DNA from: Betaproteobacteria bacterium
GTDB lineage: Bacteria; Pseudomonadota; Gammaproteobacteria; Burkholderiales; JACQAP01
Length of the DNA: 64,000 nt
Direction of reading: 5' to 3'
Assembly: GCA_016194905.1 (NCBI GenBank)
Contig: JACQAP010000004.1
Coordinates: 92,908 to 156,907 of the forward strand
In this document: positions 42,797 to 50,852 of the stretch, piece by piece
Layout of the letters: each line of letters opens with the position of its first letter
Numbering within the stretch: position 1 is the stretch's first letter
The notes under the pieces: model-generated
Database searches by the model: none
Seen by the model: the letters and a program-made list of their open reading frames with translations, nothing else
What the model was told of the DNA's origin: nothing
Position numbers and translations under genes: made by a program

Positions 42797-44070
42797 AGCT
42801 TGCCGGACAGGCGGTAGGTAGTGGTGCTGCCCTTGCCCTTGATTTCGATTTCCTGCGGCGCCTCGCAGGAATAGCGGTGTCCGAGACGGCGGAAAGTCGT
42901 CTTGTCCACCAGAATCGTGCCCGCTTCGGCTTCGGATGTCAGTCGGCTCGCGAGATTCACCGTGTCGCCCCACAAATCGTAAATGAAGCGCGTCTCGCCG
43001 ATCACGCCCGCGATCGCGGGACCGGTCGCGATGCCTATGTGAAGCTGCACGCCCAGACGATGCATCTGCGGATCGGATCGAGTCAACTCGATCATCTCCA
43101 GCGCCATGTCGGCCACGTGATCCGCATAGTTGAGCCGGTTTTCCGCCAGACCGCCGACCACCATGTAGGCGTCGCCGATGGTCTTGATCTTGTCCAGCCC
43201 GTGATGCTCCGTCAGCCGGTCGAAACGCGTGAATACTTCGTCGAGGAAGGACACGACCTGGTTCGGCGTCAGTTCCTCGGCAAGCCGGGTAAAATTCACC
43301 ACATCGGCGAACATCACCGAGACATCGGCAAATCCATCGGCGATGGTGCCCGGCTGATGCTTCAAGCGCTCGGCCACATGGGCCGGCAGGATGCTGAGCA
43401 GCAGCTTCTCGGATTTCTCGCGCTCGGCCCGCACCAGGTCGTGTTGCTCGGCCAGCCTGCGTTCAAAACGATCGCGTTCCTGCACAAAGTGCCTGAGCAG
43501 CAGATAGACCATGGTGGAGATGATCGTGAAATTCATCACGAAGAATACCGCCACCGTCTTCATCGGAATGCCGTTGCCTTCCCCCGTGGCAAGGAAGAAG
43601 TCGAACACGCCCGACAGGATCGTCAGCACCACATAAGCGACGAACCAGGGGATCGACTCGCGTGGCCCGAAACAGACCATGGCGCCCACCGGCGCCAGCA
43701 GCGCCAGCAGCGCAATCCCGGACGAACTGACGAAACTGCCGATCGACCACTGGATGACGAACGGAAAGAACAAAAACAGCGAAAGCTGCGCCACCCTGAA
43801 GAAATCGAAATTGCGGGTGCGCAGATAGATGGCCAGAACCGCGGCGGAGACGACCTGAAAGCCCAGCGGGACGGAGGTCGGGAGTTTAAGCCCCATCCAC
43901 CAGTAGATCAGCAGCCAGAGAATGGCGGCCATGTTCATCAGGCCGCTGGCGAACATCAGCAACGTCTTGCGCAGTCTGAGTTCTTCGCTGTCGGACTCGT
44001 CGATCGCCGCCGCCCCGAGACGGGCGATCAGACCCCGGCCCGGTATGGCGCGATTGGAAGTTTTAGCCAT
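42784..44070 (-). CDS. Membrane-bound class III adenylate/guanylate cyclase
   Basis: A 428-residue protein with about six N-terminal membrane helices (residues ~38-190), a short coiled coil (ERDRFERRLAEQHDLVRAEREKSEKLL) and a C-terminal cyclase domain. Metal-binding Asps are in VMFADVVNFTRLAEE. KIKTIGDAYMVVGG carries the purine-specifying Lys and the second metal Asp. LWGDTVNLASRL has the transition-state Asn and Arg. The Lys/Asp pair favours ATP as substrate. It converges with glnE. The stand-alone cNMP-binding protein at 31507-32040 could be a receptor, but this is only inferred. Confidence 0.92.
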   Translation of the reverse strand: MAKTSNRAIPGRGLIARLGAAAIDESDSEELRLRKTLLMFASGLMNMAAILWLLIYWWMGLKLPTSVPLGFQVVSAAVLAIYLRTRNFDFFRVAQLSLFLFFPFVIQWSIGSFVSSSGIALLALLAPVGAMVCFGPRESIPWFVAYVVLTILSGVFDFFLATGEGNGIPMKTVAVFFVMNFTIISTMVYLLLRHFVQERDRFERRLAEQHDLVRAEREKSEKLLLSILPAHVAERLKHQPGTIADGFADVSVMFADVVNFTRLAEELTPNQVVSFLDEVFTRFDRLTEHHGLDKIKTIGDAYMVVGGLAENRLNYADHVADMALEMIELTRSDPQMHRLGVQLHIGIATGPAIAGVIGETRFIYDLWGDTVNLASRLTSEAEAGTILVDKTTFRRLGHRYSCEAPQEIEIKGKGSTTTYRLSGKLYSG

Positions 44071-44263
44071 GGATGCTGGAAGTTAACGGCTTCGAGGGTT
44101 GAAAGCGTTGTTCTTTTTCGGAGGATTCGTCCCGCACGCAAGACGGCAAGAGTAATGCATGCGGTCGCTTTCCGGCAAGGCGTGCCTGTTGTCTTCGTAG
44201 GGACGCTCATCAAAAACCGCTGCCTGCGCTAGAATTAGCGCTTTTTCGAGGGAGTGAAGCAAC

Positions 44264-45184
44264 ATGTCGATGGCCGACCGCGACGGTCTGATCTGGTACG
44301 ACGGCAAAATGGTCCCCTGGCGCGAGGCCAACACGCACGTGCTCACCCATTCGCTGCACTACGGACTCGCGGTATTCGAGGGGTTGCGCGCGTACAAGAC
44401 CGTCAGCGGCACCGCGATCTTCCGGCTCAAGGAACATACCGAGCGGATGTTCAATTCGGCGCACATCTACATGATGAAAATCCCCTACGACCGGGAAACG
44501 CTCATGGAAGCGCAAAAGGACGTGGTGCGCGCCAACCAGCTTGAATCCTGTTACGTGCGACCGATCGCATTCTATGGTTCCGAAAAGATGGGCGTTTCTC
44601 CCAAAGGCGCCAAAGTGCATGTGGCGATCGCCGCCTGGCCCTGGGGCGCCTATCTCGGCGTCGAGGGTCTGGAAAAAGGCATTCGCGTAAAGACATCCTC
44701 CTATGCCCGCCATCATGTCAACGTGTCGATGTGCCGCGCCAAGTATTCCGGTACTTATGCCAACTCGATCCTTGCCAACATGGAGGCCACCGAGCACGGC
44801 TATGACGAGGGTTTGTTGCTGGACGTGGACGGGTTCGTCGCCGAAGGCGCTGGCGAGAACCTGTTCATGGTCAAGAACAACAGGATGGTCGAGCCCGAGC
44901 TGAATTCCGCGCTGATCGGCATCACGCGCGACTCGGTCATCCAGCTCGCCGGCGATCTGGGCTACACGGTCGATGCGAAGCGCATTACCCGGGACGACCT
45001 GTACATCGCCGACGAGGTATTTTTCACAGGAACGGCCGCTGAAGTGACGCCAATCCGGGAAGTGGACGGCCGTACAGTCGGCGCCGGCAAGCGCGGCCCG
45101 CTCACCGAAAAGCTGCAAGCAATGTTTTTCGACGTCGTCAACGGCCGTTCGGAGAAATATCGCCACTGGCTGGACTACGTCTGA
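44264..45184 (+). CDS. ilvE: Branched-chain amino acid aminotransferase
   Basis: A 306-residue PLP fold-type IV aminotransferase, the last step of Val, Leu and Ile synthesis. It contains YGLAVFEGLRAYKT, YVRPIAFYGSEKMGV, the catalytic Lys in RAKYSGTYANSILA, EGAGENLFMV and TGTAAEVTPIREVDGR. Length and motifs are those of the IlvE type. A GAGGGAG ribosome-binding site lies ~10 nt before the ATG. The zinc-finger gene follows 5 nt after the stop. Confidence 0.95.
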   Translation: MSMADRDGLIWYDGKMVPWREANTHVLTHSLHYGLAVFEGLRAYKTVSGTAIFRLKEHTERMFNSAHIYMMKIPYDRETLMEAQKDVVRANQLESCYVRPIAFYGSEKMGVSPKGAKVHVAIAAWPWGAYLGVEGLEKGIRVKTSSYARHHVNVSMCRAKYSGTYANSILANMEATEHGYDEGLLLDVDGFVAEGAGENLFMVKNNRMVEPELNSALIGITRDSVIQLAGDLGYTVDAKRITRDDLYIADEVFFTGTAAEVTPIREVDGRTVGAGKRGPLTEKLQAMFFDVVNGRSEKYRHWLDYV

Positions 45185-45189
45185 ACGCA

Positions 45190-45396
45190 ATGGAACCGGC
45201 CGCCAGGAACAGCAACAAGCAGAAACAGGTCGAGGTCACGGCGGCGGACATGCCGCTGCACTGCCCGCTGCCGTCGCAGGCGTTGTGGAACTCGCATCCG
45301 CGCGTATTCCTGCCTATCGGCGGCGACGGCGAGGCGTTGTGCCCGTACTGCGGCACAAGGTATGTATTGCGGGGTGCCGTAAAAGCAGCACACTAA
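45190..45396 (+). CDS. Small zinc-finger domain protein (zf-CHCC type)
   Basis: A 68-residue protein. It carries LHCPLPSQALWNSHPRVFLPIG and GEALCPYCGTRYVL, with the C-x(n)-H-x(n)-CxxC zinc-site pattern of the zf-CHCC family, as in the small Fe-S/complex I-associated subunit of mitochondria. It starts 5 nt after ilvE. It is a common neighbour of ilvE and waaF in betaproteobacteria; function unknown. Its 3' end runs into repeat element C. Confidence 0.85.
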   Translation: MEPAARNSNKQKQVEVTAADMPLHCPLPSQALWNSHPRVFLPIGGDGEALCPYCGTRYVLRGAVKAAH

Positions 45397-45398
45397 CC

Positions 45399-45570
45399 CT
45401 TAACCGCAAAGGCGCCAAGGCGCAAAGAAAACCACGCAAAGGAAATCGAAAGAACATTCTTGTTGGAAATTCCGGCGCCGCGCTCTGGACACGCAACCAA
45501 GAGATTCCTGACTGAAATGTCTCTGCCTTTCTTGGCGTTCCCTTTGCGCCTTCGCGCCTTTGCGGTTAAC
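45399..45570. repeat. Intergenic palindromic element C (AAGGCGC type)
   Basis: The left arm is 45399-45445 (TTAACCGCAAAGGCGCCAAG then GCGCAAAG...CGCAAAGG). The right arm is its inverse at 45528-45570 (TTGGCG...CTTTGCGCCTTCGCGC, then CTTTGCGGTTAAC). It begins 3 nt past the zinc-finger stop and ends 12 nt before the GTG of waaF, so it contributes the leader of that message. Confidence 0.85.
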
Positions 45571-45581
45571 AGGTTTTCCCT

Positions 45582-46601
45582 GTGGCGATGACTAGAATCC
45601 TGGTGGTGGCGCCGTCCTGGGTCGGCGATGCGCTGCTGTCCCAGCCCCTGCTTACGCTTCTCAAGCAACGCGATCCCCGGTCGACGATCGACGTGCTGGG
45701 TCCCGGTTGGGCGCTGCCGATCTTCCGGCGCATGCGCGAGGTGGACGAGGCCATCGAAAGCCCGTTCGCCCACGGCGAACTTGCACTGCGCGAACGCCTG
45801 CACGTCGGCCTGCAGCTGCGAGCGGGACTTTACGATCGCGCCTACGTGCTGCCGAATTCCTTCAAGTCGGCTCTGGCGCCGCTGTTCGCGCGCATTCCCG
45901 AGCGCATCGGCTTCGTCGGCGAAGCGCGCCGCTGGCTGCTGACCGACGCACGCAAGCTGGACGAGCGCGCGCTGCCGCTGATGGTGCAGCGGTTTGCTCA
46001 TCTGGCCGCACCGCGCGGCACCGCGGTCGAAGGTGAACTACCGAATCCGCGACTGCGAGTCGAGCCCGTGGAGCGCGATCGCCTGATGGCGCAGTTGGGG
46101 CTCGTGCGCCCGTCACGCTTGGTCTGCTTCTGCCCCGGCGCCGAATACGGGCCGGCCAAACGCTGGCCGCCGCACTACTTCGGCGAACTCGCCGCCGCGC
46201 TGGCCGCCGAGGGCAATGCGGTCTGGATCGTCGGTTCATCCAGGGAACGCGACATCGGTGAAGCGATTCGCGAAAGCAGCGCGGGCGTCGCGCTGAATCT
46301 TTGCGGACGCACGACTCTCGACCAGGCAGTGGTGGTGTTGTCCGGGGCGGACATGGTCGTGACCAACGATTCCGGCCTCATGCATGTCGCCGCGGCGCTC
46401 GATCGCCCGATGGTCGCGCTGTACGGCTCCAGTTCGCCCGCGTTCACGCCGCCGCTGTCCGGACGCGCGCAAATCCTCAAGCTGGATGTCCCCTGCAGTC
46501 CGTGCTTCGAACGCACGTGTCCGCTCGGACATTTCGACTGTATGATGAAACTCATGCCGGGCCGGGTACTTGCAGAAATCCACGGGCACTCTGCATTGTG
46601 A
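45582..46601 (+). CDS. waaF: Lipopolysaccharide heptosyltransferase II
   Basis: A 339-residue GT-B glycosyltransferase (family GT9) that adds the second heptose to the LPS inner core. It starts ILVVAPSWVGDALLSQPLL and shows FCPGAEYGPAKRWPPHYFGELA and TNDSGLMHVAAALDRPMVALYGSSSPAFTPPL, all WaaF signatures. C-terminal cysteines CSPCFERTCPLGHFDC are also typical of this enzyme. Start: GTG at 45582 or ATG at 45588. The stop overlaps the start of the next gene (GTGA). Confidence 0.95.
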   Translation: MAMTRILVVAPSWVGDALLSQPLLTLLKQRDPRSTIDVLGPGWALPIFRRMREVDEAIESPFAHGELALRERLHVGLQLRAGLYDRAYVLPNSFKSALAPLFARIPERIGFVGEARRWLLTDARKLDERALPLMVQRFAHLAAPRGTAVEGELPNPRLRVEPVERDRLMAQLGLVRPSRLVCFCPGAEYGPAKRWPPHYFGELAAALAAEGNAVWIVGSSRERDIGEAIRESSAGVALNLCGRTTLDQAVVVLSGADMVVTNDSGLMHVAAALDRPMVALYGSSSPAFTPPLSGRAQILKLDVPCSPCFERTCPLGHFDCMMKLMPGRVLAEIHGHSAL

Positions 46602-47026
46602 TCACCAAAAATTGCGCCACGCCGCAGGACGCGGAGCAGGCGTTTTATCGCGCCTTCGAACATGCCGACCTGGTCGAGATGATGGCGGTATGGGCCGAGG
46701 AAGAAGACATCGTCTGCGTCCATCCGGGAGGCGGACGCCACAGCGGCCTGGTCGAAGTGCGCGAATCCTGGCGGCAGATTTTTTCCCAAGGGCCGCGCCT
46801 GCGCTTCCGGCTTGCGGGAAACCGCGTCTTCGCCGGACGCATGCTGTCGGTACACAGCGTATACGAACATGTGGCAGTGGCGGGCGATCCGCGACCAGCC
46901 AATCCGGTCCTCTCCACGAACATCTATCTGCTCACCGATCGCGGTTGGCGCATGCTGGTCCATCACGCGTCGCCGCTCGCGCCCGAAGCCGCGCCGCAGG
47001 AAGCACCGCCGTCCGTCCTTCACTGA
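46598..47026 (+). CDS. NTF2-like/SnoaL-fold protein
   Basis: A 142-residue cytoplasmic protein of the NTF2-like superfamily. It contains AEQAFYRAFEHADLVEMMAVWAEEEDIVCVHPGG, then ESWRQIFSQGPRLRFRL and TNIYLLTDRGWRMLVHHASP, matching the DUF4440/SnoaL-like pattern (helix-rich start, HPGG turn, WR.LHHAS end). The GTG start at 46598 overlaps the waaF stop. Its stop overlaps the ATG of the YheT gene, so waaF, this gene and yheT are coupled. The ligand is unknown. Confidence 0.85.
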   Translation: MITKNCATPQDAEQAFYRAFEHADLVEMMAVWAEEEDIVCVHPGGGRHSGLVEVRESWRQIFSQGPRLRFRLAGNRVFAGRMLSVHSVYEHVAVAGDPRPANPVLSTNIYLLTDRGWRMLVHHASPLAPEAAPQEAPPSVLH

Positions 47027-48012
47027 TGCGGCCCTACCGTGCGCCCTGGTGGCTGCCGGGCGGCCACCTGCAGACAATCTATCCGTATTTCCTGCTCAAG
47101 CGCCGTCCGCCGCCTTATCGTCGCGAACGCTGGGAAACGCCGGACGGCGACTTCATCGATCTCGACTGGGTGGACGAAAGCGCCGATCGCGCGCCGCTGA
47201 TGGCGTTGTTCCACGGCCTCGAAGGCGGTTCGGGCAGTCACTATGCGACCGCGCTGATGCGTGCGGCTGCGCGCCGCCACTGGCGCGGCGTCGTCATCCA
47301 TTTCCGCGGCTGCAGCGGCGAACCTAACTGGTTGCCGCGCGCCTATCACTCCGGAGACGCCGACGAGATCGCCTGGATACTGCGGCGCCTGCGCGCACTC
47401 AATCCCGCGATCCCGTTATTTGCGGCCGGCGTATCGCTCGGTGGCAATGCGTTGCTGAAATGGCTCGGACGCAGCCAAGCGTCCGCACGCGGAATTATCG
47501 ATGCGGCGGCGGCCGTTTCGGCGCCAGTGGACCTGATGACGGCGGGAGACTTGCTGGGCACCGGCGTGAACCGGCTGTACGGCCATCATTTCCTGCAAAC
47601 GCTGAAGAGAAAAAGCCTCGCGAAGCTGGAACGTTTCCCGGCCCTGTACGCAGCACACGTCGTGCGAAACGCGCGCACTCTTCGCGAATTCGACAACGTC
47701 GTGACAGCGCCTTTGCACGGTTACCTGGATACCGACGACTACTGGACGCGCGCGAGCAGCAAACCCGATCTCGGTGGCATCGCAGTGCCGACGCTGATCG
47801 TGCACGCGCGCAACGACCCCTTTCTGCCCGGCCGCTATCTGCCCGCAGCCAGCGAAGTCTCGGCCAGCGTCACCCTGGATTTACCGGAGGGCGGCGGACA
47901 TACCGGGTTCGCATCGGGGCCCTTTCCGGGCCACCTCGACTGGTTGCCGGAGCGGCTGCTGGCCTTCTTTTCCGAAAAAATCACGACAAAGAGGCAATCG
48001 GCTCGCCAGTAA
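47026..48012 (+). CDS. YheT-family alpha/beta hydrolase
   Basis: A 328-residue hydrolase. WWLPGGHLQTIYPYF at the N-terminus and FHGLEGGSGSHYATAL are YheT/EMB8 family marks. The nucleophile is in AAGVSLGGNALLKWLG, Asp in HARNDPFLPG and His in GGGHTGFASG. These enzymes act on short acyl esters; the natural substrate is not known. It overlaps the NTF2-like gene by 1 nt (TGATG). It ends ~65 nt before the phosphomannomutase. Confidence 0.9.
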   Translation: MRPYRAPWWLPGGHLQTIYPYFLLKRRPPPYRRERWETPDGDFIDLDWVDESADRAPLMALFHGLEGGSGSHYATALMRAAARRHWRGVVIHFRGCSGEPNWLPRAYHSGDADEIAWILRRLRALNPAIPLFAAGVSLGGNALLKWLGRSQASARGIIDAAAAVSAPVDLMTAGDLLGTGVNRLYGHHFLQTLKRKSLAKLERFPALYAAHVVRNARTLREFDNVVTAPLHGYLDTDDYWTRASSKPDLGGIAVPTLIVHARNDPFLPGRYLPAASEVSASVTLDLPEGGGHTGFASGPFPGHLDWLPERLLAFFSEKITTKRQSARQ

Positions 48013-48076
48013 CCTCGGCGCAGACTATGCAGGTCGCGTGTGTGATAATCGTCCGCAAACCAACTCCCTTTCCACC

Positions 48077-49453
48077 ATGTCCGCCATCCCGTCCGAAATC
48101 TTCAAGGCTTACGATATCCGTGGCGTCGTCGGCAAGACGCTTACCCCCGAAATCGCCGAGTCGGTTGGCCGCGCGATAGGTTCGCAGGCGCGCGAACTCG
48201 GCCGGGACAAGGTCTGCATCGGCCGCGATGGCCGGCTGTCCGGCCCGTCCCTGTCGCAAGCGCTGGCGCGCGGCCTGCAAGCAGCGGGCGTGGATGTCAT
48301 CGACGTCGGGCGGGTGACCACGCCGATGCTGTATTTCGCGACCCATCATTTGCAGACGGGATCGGGCGTGATGGTGACCGGCAGCCACAATCCGCCGGAC
48401 TACAACGGACTCAAGATGGTGATCGCGGGAGAAACACTCTCGGGCGAGGCCATCCAGGAACTGCGCAAGCGCATCGAATCGAACAAGCTGGCCTCGGGCA
48501 ACGGCGCATACAGCCAGAACGAAGTGGCCGAGGCTTATCTGAAGCGCATTACCGGCGACGTCAAACTGAAGAGAAAAATGCGCATCGCGGTAGACTGTGG
48601 AAATGGCGTGCCGGGTGCATTCGCCCCGGATCTGTTTCGCCGCCTTGGCTGCGACGTCGAGGAGTTGTTCTGCGAAGTCGACGGTAATTTTCCAAATCAC
48701 CATCCCGATCCCTCGCAACCGGAGAACCTGAAGGACCTGATCGCCGCGCTTGAAAAAGGCGATGCGGAAATCGGCCTGGCCTTCGATGGCGACGGCGACC
48801 GCCTCGGCGTGGTCACCAAGCAGGGTAAGATTATCTTCCCGGACCGGCAATTGATGCTGTTCGCCGCCGACGTGCTGAAGCGCAATCCGGGCGCGGAAAT
48901 CCTGTTCGACGTCAAGTGCACGCGCAATCTGGCGCCCTGGATTCGTGGTCACGGCGGCAAACCGACGATGTGGAAGACCGGACACTCCCTGATCAAGGCC
49001 AAAATGAAGGAAACCGGCGCACTGCTGGCGGGGGAAATGAGCGGCCACGTTTTTTTCAAGGAGCGCTGGTACGGCTTCGACGATGGCGCCTATGCCGGCG
49101 CGCGGCTGCTTGAAATCCTGAGCGCCGTTGCCGGTATCAAGGCAGCGTTCGATACACTTCCCGATTCGATCAACACACCCGAACTGCAGATCAAGCTCGG
49201 CGAGGGCGAGAACTACGCGCTGATCGGGAAACTGCAGAAGACCGCCAAATTTCCCACGGCACGCGAGGTCATCACGCTGGACGGGTTGCGGGTCGAGTAT
49301 GCGGACGGTTTCGGCCTGGCGCGTTCGTCGAACACCACGCCGGTGGTGGTGCTGCGCTTCGAAGCAGACGACACGGCCGCACTCAAGCGCATCCAGGAGG
49401 ATTTCCGTCGCGTGCTGCAGGAAAGCAGGCCGGGCGTGCAACTGCCGTTCTGA
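48077..49453 (+). CDS. algC: Phosphomannomutase/phosphoglucomutase (AlgC-like)
   Basis: A 458-residue alpha-D-phosphohexomutase. The phosphoserine loop is GVMVTGSHNPPDYNGLKM, the metal loop GLAFDGDGDRLGVV, the sugar-binding loop GEMSGHVFFKER and the phosphate-binding end RSSNTTPVVVLRFEA. SEIFKAYDIRGVVG is the standard start, so the ATG at 48077 is chosen over the in-frame ATG at 48038. It supplies mannose-1-P or glucose-1-P for LPS and exopolysaccharide, consistent with waaF nearby. Confidence 0.94.
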   Translation: MSAIPSEIFKAYDIRGVVGKTLTPEIAESVGRAIGSQARELGRDKVCIGRDGRLSGPSLSQALARGLQAAGVDVIDVGRVTTPMLYFATHHLQTGSGVMVTGSHNPPDYNGLKMVIAGETLSGEAIQELRKRIESNKLASGNGAYSQNEVAEAYLKRITGDVKLKRKMRIAVDCGNGVPGAFAPDLFRRLGCDVEELFCEVDGNFPNHHPDPSQPENLKDLIAALEKGDAEIGLAFDGDGDRLGVVTKQGKIIFPDRQLMLFAADVLKRNPGAEILFDVKCTRNLAPWIRGHGGKPTMWKTGHSLIKAKMKETGALLAGEMSGHVFFKERWYGFDDGAYAGARLLEILSAVAGIKAAFDTLPDSINTPELQIKLGEGENYALIGKLQKTAKFPTAREVITLDGLRVEYADGFGLARSSNTTPVVVLRFEADDTAALKRIQEDFRRVLQESRPGVQLPF

Positions 49454-49501
49454 TCGCGTAACGCAACCGCAGCGGGTCATCGCACGCCGCGGCTTTCCGG
49501 C

Positions 49502-49529
49502 TAAAGAACTGCCTTCCCGCAACCGTTAA
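49502..49529 (+). promoter_or_regulatory. Candidate sigma-28 (FliA)-like promoter before the PilZ gene
   Basis: CTAAAG at 49501-49506 and ACCGTTAA at 49522-49529 have a layout close to the FliA pattern TAAAGTTT-N11-GCCGATAA: 5/8 and 6/8 matches with a 12-bp spacer. This fits a YcgR-type flagellar brake gene. Read by eye. Confidence 0.4.
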
Positions 49530-49587
49530 CGGGATCGCGTGCATGTGCGCGCAGATTCCCTGTTGGTATACGCACGCCCCTTCGCTC

Positions 49588-50298
49588 ATGGCCGAACCAA
49601 ACCCCGCACCGGCTGAAGCCGTTGCAGACGAGCCGCCCGTCTATCAATTCGAGGATATGCGGCTGAAAGCCGGCGACCGGCTGCAAATGCAGTTGCCGGC
49701 GAGCGTGACCCACGAAAGGCCCATCGTGCGGCTGATCGGTTATCTCGACAAGCAATGCCTGCTGGTCACCGCACCCGCCGGCCTCGGCTTGCAGAAACCG
49801 CTGATGGAAGGCGATCGCGTAATCGCGCGCGTTTTCATGGGACAGGGCGCATTCGGCTTCGTCAGCTTCGTGGACAAAGTCATCCGGGTGCCATTCGATT
49901 ATCTGCATCTGTCCTTCCCGAAGCAAATCCAGGGCTTGATGGTACGCAAGGCGCCACGGGTAAAAACCGAAATCGCCGCAACGGTCGAGACCTCCTCCGG
50001 GAATGCCGAGGCGCACGTCTCAAACTTGTCTGCGACCGGCATGTTGCTGCACTCCGCGACGGCCCTTGGCGCCAATGGCGATAATTTGTCGGTCACGCTG
50101 CCGCTGAACCTGTACGACGTCAAAACCGAGCTCAGGCTGCGCGGCAGGATCAAGGCTGTCAGCTCGGCCGCGATCGAGGGTGGGGGCGACGAGCATCGAT
50201 GCGGCGTGGAGTTTCTGGACCTGCAACCGAACGAAACGCTGATCCTGCAAAGCGTCGTCCATCATGAGCTGGCGAAACATCCCCACAGCGTGGTCTGA
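49588..50298 (+). CDS. PilZ-domain flagellar brake protein (YcgR-like)
   Basis: A 236-residue protein with an N-terminal YcgR domain (~20-115, LKAGDRLQMQLPA, VTAPAGLGLQKPLMEGD) and a C-terminal PilZ domain. The c-di-GMP motifs are RKAPRVKTEIAATV (an RxxxR-like element) and NLSATGMLLHS (D/NxSxxG). The protein would bind c-di-GMP and slow motility. The ATG at 49588 (MAEPNPAP) is preferred over 49543, which would lie almost on the start site of the candidate FliA promoter. A c-di-GMP enzyme is encoded at 60368-62746. Confidence 0.88.
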   Translation: MAEPNPAPAEAVADEPPVYQFEDMRLKAGDRLQMQLPASVTHERPIVRLIGYLDKQCLLVTAPAGLGLQKPLMEGDRVIARVFMGQGAFGFVSFVDKVIRVPFDYLHLSFPKQIQGLMVRKAPRVKTEIAATVETSSGNAEAHVSNLSATGMLLHSATALGANGDNLSVTLPLNLYDVKTELRLRGRIKAVSSAAIEGGGDEHRCGVEFLDLQPNETLILQSVVHHELAKHPHSVV

Positions 50299-50316
50299 AC
50301 CCGCGGTAATCCGTTT

Positions 50317-50852
50317 TTACCGCTCTTCGAGGACTTTTTTCAGGTTCGCGAGCCCGGAGCGATAAGCACCGTTCAGAAAATCCAGCGCCGCCTTGTCGTC
50401 CTGTCCTTCGGGAGGCTGCTCGGTCCAGTAAGCGAGCCGCTTGAAGCGCCCGCGCCACTCGACGATCGAACGGCCGTCACCGGCATCCTTGACATCAATT
50501 CCGAGTAGTAGTCGGATGCCCGCACCACGCCATCCACGTAGGTATAGGCCATGCGCCGGTTGTCGGGATCGTAGTCGAGCAGCTTTTCCGTGACCTGGGT
50601 GCCGTCGCTGCGACGTCGCAACACACGGATCGCGCCGGTTTCGTTGCGCTCGTGCAATATCAGGCGGCTGGATTCGGTGCCCGGCGCCCAGCGCTGAATG
50701 CCGCCGAAATCGCCCGCCATCGCCCACACTTGTTCCGCTGGCGCGTCGATCGTGATCGTGTGGAAGATGGTCAGTTCCAGCGCATCCGCGAACGCGGATA
50801 ACGAGCTTGCGGCGAGCGACAGTCCCGCCATCCAGTATGCCAGTCCGTTCAT
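50317..50852 (-). pseudogene. MxaD-like SRPBCC protein, broken by a frameshift
   Basis: The N-terminal part (from 50852) encodes a signal peptide and an SRPBCC/START fold, ITIDAPAEQVWAMAGDFGGIQRW up to RMAYTYVDG and ASDYYSEL. The matching C-terminal part, VKDAGDGRSIVEWRGRF to GLANLKKVLEER, is in the -1 frame. The switch falls at about 50500-50510 and looks like a single missing base. Rejoined, the ~178 residues resemble MxaD, a periplasmic protein of methanol-oxidation clusters. The ATG overlaps the alaS stop (ATGA). A sequencing or assembly error would give the same picture. Confidence 0.75.

Noticed and set aside
49454..49587. Possible c-di-GMP riboswitch before the PilZ gene
   Set aside because: The conserved GEMM core and its paired stems were not found; the short GC-rich sequence is better explained by a promoter-like signal.
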